Notes under the pieces: model-generated
What the model was told of the DNA's origin: nothing
Database searches by the model: none
Seen by the model: the letters and a program-made list of their open reading frames with translations, nothing else
In this document: piece by piece, positions 58,165 through 64,000 of the stretch
Layout of the letters: the number at the start of each line of letters is the position of its first letter
Numbering within the stretch: the first letter of the stretch is position 1
Program-made: the position numbers and the translations under genes
DNA from: JAWKXU01 sp964468045
GTDB lineage: Bacteria > Pseudomonadota > Alphaproteobacteria > Sphingomonadales > Sphingomonadaceae
Assembly (NCBI GenBank): GCA_964468045.1
Contig: CAYXTO010000003.1
Coordinates: forward strand, 1-64,000
Length of the DNA: 64,000 nucleotides
Direction of reading: 5' to 3'

Positions 58165-60135
58165 CTACGCCTGCTCCACGCTCGCTTTGGGCCGGTTGGC
58201 GAGCAGATCGTCCACCACCGACGGATCGGCGAGAGTGGAGGTGTCGCCCAGATTGCCGGTATCGTTTTCCGCGATCTTGCGCAGGATACGGCGCATGATC
58301 TTGCCGGACCGAGTCTTGGGCAGGGCCGGGGCGAACTGGATGATATCGGGCGTGGCGATCGGGCCGATCTCGCGGCGCACCCATTTGACCAGCTCCTCGC
58401 GCAGCTTGTCGGTGGGTTCCACGCCTTCCATCGGCGTGACATAGGCATAGATGCCCTGGCCCTTCACATCGTGCGGCATCCCGACCACGGCGGCTTCCGC
58501 CACATTGTCATGGGCGACCAGCGCGCTCTCGATCTCGGCCGTGCCCATGCGGTGGCCGGACACGTTGATCACGTCGTCGATGCGGCCGGTGATCCAGTAG
58601 TAGCCGTCTTCATCGCGGCGGCAGCCGTCACCGGTGAAGTAGTAGCCCTTGAAGGTGCTGAAATAGGTCTGGAAGAAGCGCTCGTCATCGCCATAGACGG
58701 TGCGCATCTGCCCGGGCCAGCTGTCGGCGATCACCAGCGCGCCTTCGCCCGGGCCTTCGATTAGTTTCCCGTCGTTATCCACCAGTGCGGGCTTTACCCC
58801 GAATATCGGCTTGGTCGCGCTGCCGGGCTTGAGGTCGATGGCGCCGGGCAAGGGGGTGATCATGTGGCCGCCGGTTTCGGTCTGCCACCAGGTATCCACG
58901 ATCGGGCAGCGTCTTTCGCCGACCACATTGTAATACCACTCCCAGGCTTCGGGATTGATCGGCTCGCCCACGCTGCCCAGCAATTTCAGGCTTTTGCGGC
59001 TGGATTTCTTCACCCATTCGTCGCCTTCGCGCATCAGCGCGCGCAGTGCCGTGGGCGCGGCGTAGAAGATTTCGACATTGTGTCTGTCGATCACCTGCCA
59101 GAAGCGCGAATGATCTGGAAAATTCGGCACGCCCTCGAACATGAGGCTGGTGCCGCCATTGGCCAGCGGCCCGTAGACCACATAGCTGTGGCCCGTGACC
59201 CAGCCGATGTCCGCCGCGCACCAGTAGATCTGGTTGCTCCCGTCTGCATGGGGGCGGTAATCAAAGGTGTATTCATGGGTCATGCTGGTCCACACCGCAT
59301 AACCGCCAGTGGTATGCAGCACGCCTTTCGGCTTGCCGGTGGAGCCTGAGGTGTAGAGGATGAACAGCGGATCCTCCGCGTTCATTTCCTCGGCCGGGCA
59401 TTCGCTGGCTTGCCCGGCAATGGCGTCATGCCACCAGATGTCGCGGCCCTCCTGCATCGGCACGTCGCCGCCAGTATGGCGGACCACGATCACCCGGCTC
59501 ACCGAGGCGTGATGCGCCAGCGCCTCATCCACATTGGCCTTGAGCGGGACCTTGCGCCCGCCGCGCAGGCCTTCGTCCGAAGTGATCACGATATCGCTCG
59601 CGCAATCCTCGATCCGGCCGCCCAGTGCTTCCGGCGAGAATCCGCCGAAGACGATGGAATGGATCGCGCCGATTCGGGCGCAGGCCAGCATGGCCACCGC
59701 GGCTTCGGGGATCATCGGCAGGTAGATGGTGACCCGGTCCCCCTTCTTCACCCCATTGGCCTTGAGCGCATTCGCGAAGCGGCAGGTGGCCTGGTGCAAT
59801 TCGCGATAGGTCAGCGTGCGGCCGGGATTCTTCGGATCGTCCGGTTCCCAGATGATCGCCACCGTATCGCCCTTGCTGGCCAGATGGCGGTCGAGGCAGT
59901 TGGCCGAAAGGTTCAATGTTCCGTCATGGAACCAGCGAATGCCGAACCCTTCCTGATCGAAGCAGGTATCCTTTACCTGGGTGAAGGGCCTGATCCAGTC
60001 GATCCGCCTGGCTTCCTCTCTCCAGAAGCCTTCCGGATCATTCACCGAGCGCTGGTATTTCTCATGATAGGCCTTCTGGTCGATCAGAGCGTTTTTCGCC
60101 CATTCCGCCGGAACTGGATGTAGCGTTTCGGACAT
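58165..60135 (-). CDS. acs: Acetyl-CoA synthetase
   Basis: The 656-residue AMP-forming synthetase has LFILYTSGSTGKPKGVLHTTGGY, VDTWWQTETGGHMITPLPG, YYWITGRIDDVINVSGHRMGTAEIES and the C-terminal PKTRSGKIMRRILRKIA, in which the regulated Lys of Acs lies. It converts acetate to acetyl-CoA. Length and motifs are standard. It supports use of C2 units together with the isocitrate lyase nearby. Confidence 0.97.
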   Translation of the reverse strand: MSETLHPVPAEWAKNALIDQKAYHEKYQRSVNDPEGFWREEARRIDWIRPFTQVKDTCFDQEGFGIRWFHDGTLNLSANCLDRHLASKGDTVAIIWEPDDPKNPGRTLTYRELHQATCRFANALKANGVKKGDRVTIYLPMIPEAAVAMLACARIGAIHSIVFGGFSPEALGGRIEDCASDIVITSDEGLRGGRKVPLKANVDEALAHHASVSRVIVVRHTGGDVPMQEGRDIWWHDAIAGQASECPAEEMNAEDPLFILYTSGSTGKPKGVLHTTGGYAVWTSMTHEYTFDYRPHADGSNQIYWCAADIGWVTGHSYVVYGPLANGGTSLMFEGVPNFPDHSRFWQVIDRHNVEIFYAAPTALRALMREGDEWVKKSSRKSLKLLGSVGEPINPEAWEWYYNVVGERRCPIVDTWWQTETGGHMITPLPGAIDLKPGSATKPIFGVKPALVDNDGKLIEGPGEGALVIADSWPGQMRTVYGDDERFFQTYFSTFKGYYFTGDGCRRDEDGYYWITGRIDDVINVSGHRMGTAEIESALVAHDNVAEAAVVGMPHDVKGQGIYAYVTPMEGVEPTDKLREELVKWVRREIGPIATPDIIQFAPALPKTRSGKIMRRILRKIAENDTGNLGDTSTLADPSVVDDLLANRPKASVEQA

Positions 60136-60167
60136 CGTTTCTCTCCAAAAAATCTATCAGGCCTGCG

Positions 60168-60713
60168 TCAAAGCTTGCCGAACTGGCTTTCGAAGCCTGC
60201 CGTATCGCCTTTGGCCAGAAACCGGGCCTGTTCAACCCAATTGTCCCGACGAATACGGCCCTGGAAATTGCCAAGCTGGGCATCGATGCGGTCTATGTCC
60301 GCGTCCGTCCAGTTCGCGATCTGATCAAAGCTGTTAACCCCCAGCGAACAAAGCAGGGTATTCAGCTTGGGCCCCACGCCCTTGAGCCGGGTGAGATCGT
60401 CGGCAATCCTGTCCGGCGCCTGCTCGCTCGCCTGCCCGGCGTGTTCGTCTTCCGGGACGACGGCCACCGCCGCCGCTTTGCCTGCCCCCGCCAGTCCTGC
60501 CGGTGTGGCGGGAGAAATCTCGACCGCCTGGGCCGCCGGCGGCGCATCGATCAGGGTCTGATTGCGCCGGGCCGGCTCTTCACTCTCCTTTTCCGCCGAA
60601 GCACTCACGACGCGGGTCTTGCGATTGGCCGCGAAGACGAACCACGCCACGACGATCCCGATGATCAGCGCGACGAGGATCAGCACCCAATATTGAGCCA
60701 GCAGTTCGTTCAT
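60168..60713 (-). CDS. Membrane-anchored helix-hairpin-helix protein
   Basis: The 181-residue protein has one N-terminal membrane helix (YWVLILVALIIGIVVAWFVF), a charged Ala/Glu-rich linker, and a C-terminal domain LTRLKGVGPKLNTLLCSLGVNSFDQIANWTDADIDRIDAQLGNF that resembles the HhH extension found on alphaproteobacterial NuoE proteins. The start overlaps the stop of a 38-residue membrane protein by 4 nt (ATGA). The role is unknown. Confidence 0.75.
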   Translation of the reverse strand: MNELLAQYWVLILVALIIGIVVAWFVFAANRKTRVVSASAEKESEEPARRNQTLIDAPPAAQAVEISPATPAGLAGAGKAAAVAVVPEDEHAGQASEQAPDRIADDLTRLKGVGPKLNTLLCSLGVNSFDQIANWTDADIDRIDAQLGNFQGRIRRDNWVEQARFLAKGDTAGFESQFGKL

Positions 60714-60826
60714 TCACCATTCTCCCGCAATTGGTCGCCCGCGCGCCCCCATATCGCCCAGCCGATCGCCAGGCCAATGCCGTAGGCGAATAGCAGCAAT
60801 AACATGAGTTCCAGCCAGATCGGCAT
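60710..60826 (-). CDS. Very small single-pass membrane protein (38 aa)
   Basis: This 38-residue frame is a single hydrophobic helix (ELMLLLLFAYGIGLAIGW) with a basic, polar tail. AGGAAACC about 5 nt upstream gives a ribosome site. It is translationally coupled to the HhH membrane protein and lies 9 nt after the OmpA-family gene, so the three form one operon. The function is unknown; similar small helices often assist a membrane complex. Confidence 0.7.
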   Translation of the reverse strand: MPIWLELMLLLLFAYGIGLAIGWAIWGRAGDQLRENGE

Positions 60827-60835
60827 CGGGGTTTC

Positions 60836-61576
60836 CTAATAAGGGCCTGGAGTATCTACCGGGGTGGGCTTGACGGGCACTGTCGCGATCACCGAAAATT
60901 CGATCCGGCGGTTGGCGGGATCGGAAGGGTTCAGCCCGCTTATCGGCTCCGCCGATCCCACCCCGTTCGCCCTGAGGCCGTCGGCGGGTATGCCCCGCTC
61001 GATCAGAGCCTGGCGGACGGCATCGGCCCGTTCCTGGGAGAGTATCAGGTTCCCGGCGGCATTGCCGGAGGAATCCGTGTGCCCGACGATGGCGATGATG
61101 CTGCCCAGGCAGGGTCGCAACGCTTCGGCAACTTCCCCCACCAGGCCGCGGCTGGCCGGATCTATATCCGCGCTCGATTCCTCGAAACGAATGGTCCGGG
61201 CGCGCAGCAGCGCATCCACATCGTCCTCGCAGTGGAGAGGCTTGGGCGGCTCCTCCCCCACTTTCTTGAGCGGCGATCCCCCCGACCAGCGGATCGCGCC
61301 GACGCCCGGAACGGTGGCCACGGCCCGCGCCACCGCCAGGCGAGTCGCGCTGTTCAGCCTTTCCCCGCCGCGCAGAACCGGATGCCGGGTGGGCCAGCCC
61401 TGATTTGTGAGGAAATCGGGTACGACGCCCCTGCCGCCGGCCTTCGCTATTGCATAGCGCGCTTGCCCGGAAAGCCGGGCCGCGAGCGTCTTGCTGCTAT
61501 AATGTGCCGCGCCCAGCGCGAGCAGCGCGGACAGTACCGCACCGGCAACCGGAAACAGAATTCGGCCATGTCGCAT
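60836..61576 (-). CDS. OmpA-family peptidoglycan-binding protein
   Basis: The 246-residue protein starts with an N-terminal membrane anchor or signal (ILFPVAGAVLSALLALGAAH). A short middle region (BON-like) precedes an OmpA_C domain with RTIRFEESSADIDPASR and IIAIVGHTDSSGNAAGNLILSQERADAVRQALIERGI, then GVGSAEPISGLNPSDPANRRIEFSV. It ties the envelope to peptidoglycan. It is first of a three-gene minus-strand operon with the two small membrane proteins. Confidence 0.9.
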   Translation of the reverse strand: MRHGRILFPVAGAVLSALLALGAAHYSSKTLAARLSGQARYAIAKAGGRGVVPDFLTNQGWPTRHPVLRGGERLNSATRLAVARAVATVPGVGAIRWSGGSPLKKVGEEPPKPLHCEDDVDALLRARTIRFEESSADIDPASRGLVGEVAEALRPCLGSIIAIVGHTDSSGNAAGNLILSQERADAVRQALIERGIPADGLRANGVGSAEPISGLNPSDPANRRIEFSVIATVPVKPTPVDTPGPY

Positions 61577-61623
61577 GCCCCTCCTTTAATCGGCAGAATT
61601 GCCGGGGGGAAGGGCTTGCGACG

Positions 61624-63279
61624 CTATTGCCTGTTGAGCCCGTCGGCCACCGAAGCGAGGCGCAGGAATTCCTGCCGCCAGAAATCGGTCTGCTTCCCGC
61701 CCAGGGCAATGATCTGCGGGAAATCGAAATTGCCCAGCAAGGGATCGGCTCTCAGTTTCTGGCCATAGGCGGCAACGGCGGCGGCAAAGGCGAAATCGCC
61801 CCGGGGAAGCGCCGCTGCCTGCATCGCGGCGGTCGGGACGGTTCGTTCGATCAGCTTCGATGTGGCGCCATCCGGCATCTTGTAGCGCAGCTTGACGTGG
61901 GCAAGCTCGGACAGTTTGGATGTAGCCGCTTTCGCTGGCGTGTCCTCATAACGGCGGGGGGCGATCCAGCCTTTCGCATCGGCCGGAACGATCTCATAGA
62001 TCGCGGTGACCTGGTGCCCCGCGCCGATATCCCCCGCATCGATCTTGTCGTTGTCGAAATCCTCTTCCCGCAGGGCGCGGTTCTCATAGCCCAGCAGACG
62101 GTACTGGCTGACCTGCGCGGGGTTGAACTCGACCTGGATCTTCACATCCTTGGCGATGGTGAAGAGGGTGGACTGCATCTCGTCCGAAAGAACCTTCTCC
62201 GCCTCCAGCGCGCTGTCGATATAGGCATAATTGCCGTTTCCGTGATCGGCGACCTGCTCCATCATCGCTTCGTTGTAATTGCCGGTGCCGAAGCCGAGCG
62301 TCGTCAGCGTGATGCCGCTGTCGCGCTCTTTCTCGATCATCTCGATCAGGGCCTTGTTGTCGGTAACCCCGACGTTGAAATCCCCGTCGGTGGCCAGGAT
62401 CACCCGGTTGACCCCGCCTTCGATCCGGTTGTCGCGCGCGATCTGATAGGCGAGCTTGAGCCCGGCCCCGCCAGCGGTGGAGCCGCCCGCCTCGAGGCGG
62501 TTCAAGGCATCGCGGATCTTCCTCGTGTCATTGGTCGGTTCGAGCACCAGGCCGGCCGCGCCGGCATAGACCACCACGGACACGCGGTCCTTCTGGGAAA
62601 GTTCGCCGGCGAGCTTGGACAGCGCGGTCTTGACCAGTGGCAGCTTGTCGGCGCTGTTCATGGAACCGGAAACATCGAGCAGGAAGACGAGGTTGGCGGG
62701 CGGCCTGTCCTTGCGCGGCAGATCGTATCCCCGCAGGCCGATCCGCAGCAGGCGCGTGTTTTCATTCCAAGGCGTGCGGGCGACATCGGTCGTCACGGTG
62801 AAGGGGACCGCTCGCGTTTCCGGCGCGGCATAGTCGTAGCGGAAATAATTGATCATTTCCTCCGTCCGCACCGCATCCCTAGGCGGACGTATGCCTTGCG
62901 TCAGGAAACGGCGGGTATTGGCATAGGCGCCGGTATCCACGTCCACGGAGAAGGTGGAAACCGGCTCTGCCGAGACCAGCTTGACCGGCGAGACTTCCTC
63001 ACCGTCGTAGCGCTCGCGGCCCGGATCGGTCGGCACGACCACCGGCGGAACGTAATAGCCCGGCGCGGCGCGAACCATCTCGGCCCTCGGCGACAGGACG
63101 GCGGGAGATGGTGGGGGCGGGGGAGGCGGAGGAGTGGCCATCTCCTGTGATGAATCGCTGGCGCTTTTGGTGTTGTCCGTGCCTTGGGCCGTGACGACGA
63201 TATCCTTGTCCCGCTGGGCGGCGCAGCCCGCAACGAGAATGAAAGCACAGCCGGCAAAAAGGGGGGTAGCAAGACGCAT
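61624..63279 (-). CDS. Lipoprotein with von Willebrand factor A domain (YfbK-like)
   Basis: The protein has about 551 residues from MRLATPLFAGC, preceded by GGAGAGG; the frame extends upstream without a signal. Lipobox LVAGC marks a lipoprotein. A Pro-rich linker is followed by the YfbK N-terminal domain (GAYANTRRFLTQGIRPPRDAVRTEEMINYF), the VWA metal-binding motif LDVSGSMNS with TDGDFNVG, and a C-terminal DUF3520-type region. The substrate or partner is unknown. Confidence 0.93.
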   Translation of the reverse strand: MRLATPLFAGCAFILVAGCAAQRDKDIVVTAQGTDNTKSASDSSQEMATPPPPPPPPSPAVLSPRAEMVRAAPGYYVPPVVVPTDPGRERYDGEEVSPVKLVSAEPVSTFSVDVDTGAYANTRRFLTQGIRPPRDAVRTEEMINYFRYDYAAPETRAVPFTVTTDVARTPWNENTRLLRIGLRGYDLPRKDRPPANLVFLLDVSGSMNSADKLPLVKTALSKLAGELSQKDRVSVVVYAGAAGLVLEPTNDTRKIRDALNRLEAGGSTAGGAGLKLAYQIARDNRIEGGVNRVILATDGDFNVGVTDNKALIEMIEKERDSGITLTTLGFGTGNYNEAMMEQVADHGNGNYAYIDSALEAEKVLSDEMQSTLFTIAKDVKIQVEFNPAQVSQYRLLGYENRALREEDFDNDKIDAGDIGAGHQVTAIYEIVPADAKGWIAPRRYEDTPAKAATSKLSELAHVKLRYKMPDGATSKLIERTVPTAAMQAAALPRGDFAFAAAVAAYGQKLRADPLLGNFDFPQIIALGGKQTDFWRQEFLRLASVADGLNRQ

Positions 63280-63379
63280 GGCGGGACCTCTCCTCCAGGT
63301 TCGATCGCTGCGGCGGAAGCTCGTGCCGGACGGGTGAATGACGACTGAACGCCCCTGGTTGTCGACGAACCGTTGAGCG

Positions 63380-64000
63380 TCAGTTCCCGTGCGGTGCGAT
63401 CTTGCGGCGGAACAGCAGCCGGTCTTCCGGGCCAAAGCCGCGCCGCCAGATTACGAAGCCGTAGGTGAGGAGGATGGCGGGAATGCCAAACAGCAATTCC
63501 ATCCATTCCGGCAGCAGCGTGGCGATATAGCCGACGATTGCCGCGGGCGCGGCGGCCCAGATCAGTGCCCAGCGCCAGTTGTTGACCGGCTCGCGCAGGA
63601 TGCGCTTGAGCAGCCATGCCTTGGCGATCGACGCCGCGCCCAGGGCGACCATCAGCGCCGCCGCGGCGCCGGCCGCCATGAACAATTCATTGAAGCCGAG
63701 CCGCTGGATGAGGATGATGAAGCCCACCGTCAGGACCGCCTGCAGCGCGATCGTCAGGATCGAGAGATACAGGTTTCGCATGCGCGCCACGTAGACCAGC
63801 GCGGCTTCGGAAACGACGGCGGTGGCGGCCGCCACTTCCGCCGCGAGCAGGAATGCCAATGCGCCCGTGCCTCCCACGAAGTTCGGCCCAACCAGGCCCA
63901 TCACCCCTTCACCCGGAATGCCGAGTGCAAGGGCGATGCCCGCCTGCGCGGCCGTGATCCAGAACCCGACCTGGCAGACCTGCCCGGCAATCGCCGCAAA
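63380..64000 (-). CDS. MOP-superfamily flippase (polysaccharide/Wzx-like), C-terminal part
   Basis: The open frame runs off the right edge (start outside). The visible 206 residues contain about five or six membrane helices: ALAFLLAAEVAAATAVVSEAALV, LTIALQAVLTVGFIILIQ, LIWAAAPAAIVGYIATLL and LLFGIPAILLTYGFVIW, with the C-terminal basic RRKIAPHGN tail. The layout matches O-antigen/teichoic-acid flippases or MATE relatives. The cargo cannot be inferred from this part. Confidence 0.7.
   Translation of the reverse strand, partial: FAAIAGQVCQVGFWITAAQAGIALALGIPGEGVMGLVGPNFVGGTGALAFLLAAEVAAATAVVSEAALVYVARMRNLYLSILTIALQAVLTVGFIILIQRLGFNELFMAAGAAAALMVALGAASIAKAWLLKRILREPVNNWRWALIWAAAPAAIVGYIATLLPEWMELLFGIPAILLTYGFVIWRRGFGPEDRLLFRRKIAPHGN

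Noticed and set aside
61450..63150. Long plus-strand frame of 566 residues opposite the VWA lipoprotein
   Set aside because: It is antisense to a clear VWA/YfbK protein with lipobox and metal motif; its sequence has shadow-type composition.

Overview
The window is high-GC DNA that reads like an alphaproteobacterium of the Sphingomonadales (Novosphingobium or Sphingobium type). The signs are TonB-dependent receptors next to catabolic genes, a long-form isocitrate lyase with a divergent ScfR/RamB-type regulator, and a xylene/cymene-type membrane hydroxylase beside meta-cleavage operons. No rRNA, tRNA, CRISPR array, insertion sequence or phage gene was seen.

Layout. (1) 1-4.3 kb: the end of a TonB-dependent receptor, two glutathione-transferase-like genes divergent from a LysR regulator, and a pair made of a GntA/YqcI-type protein and a DUF1989 protein. 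(2) 4.5-7.5 kb: a TonB-like periplasmic protein, then a Nudix-DUF47 fusion with a PIT phosphate transporter. (3) 7.8-18.8 kb: CaiB-type CoA-transferase, luciferase-like flavin monooxygenase, aldehyde dehydrogenase, Baeyer-Villiger monooxygenase, esterase, zinc alcohol dehydrogenase, a second LysR, an alpha/beta hydrolase and a thiolase. This looks like a cyclic ketone to lactone to hydroxyacid to diacid to beta-oxidation module. (4) 19.2-27.2 kb: XylA-like reductase, aromatic aldehyde dehydrogenase, XylM/CymAa-like di-iron hydroxylase, MerR and TetR regulators and a TonB receptor. (5) 27.3-33.7 kb: enoyl-CoA hydratase, acyl-CoA synthetase, two APH-fold kinases, a GntR regulator with a clear operator, and a CrtC/DUF7064-like protein. 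(6) 33.7-43.2 kb: two divergent meta-cleavage operons. On the minus strand are Rieske dioxygenase alpha and beta, extradiol dioxygenase, dihydrodiol dehydrogenase, ring-cleavage hydrolase and acyl-CoA synthetase. On the plus strand are hydratase, acetaldehyde dehydrogenase, aldolase and a class II aldolase-fold protein of the sort expected for a CmtD decarboxylase. (7) 43.3-46.0 kb: tandem CYP153-type P450s and a translationally coupled rubredoxin. (8) 46.1-64 kb: acyl-CoA dehydrogenase, 3-oxoacid CoA-transferase, glutathione peroxidase, isocitrate lyase and its regulator, a leucyl-tRNA synthetase, another aldehyde dehydrogenase and esterase, acetyl-CoA synthetase, and cell-envelope genes.

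Reading of the whole. Regions 3-7 look like one catabolic supercluster for an alkyl-substituted cyclic or aromatic compound, with p-cymene/p-cumate or a related monoterpenoid as the best analogy. A methyl group would be oxidised by the XylM-like enzyme or the CYP153s, then by dehydrogenases to an acid. The ring would be dihydroxylated, cleaved, decarboxylated and hydrolysed to a branched short acid plus pyruvate and acetyl-CoA. The acyl-CoA synthetases, dehydrogenase, hydratase, CoA-transferase and thiolase would finish the side chain, and the glyoxylate-shunt and acetate genes would handle the C2 units. The substrate itself cannot be read from sequence alone.
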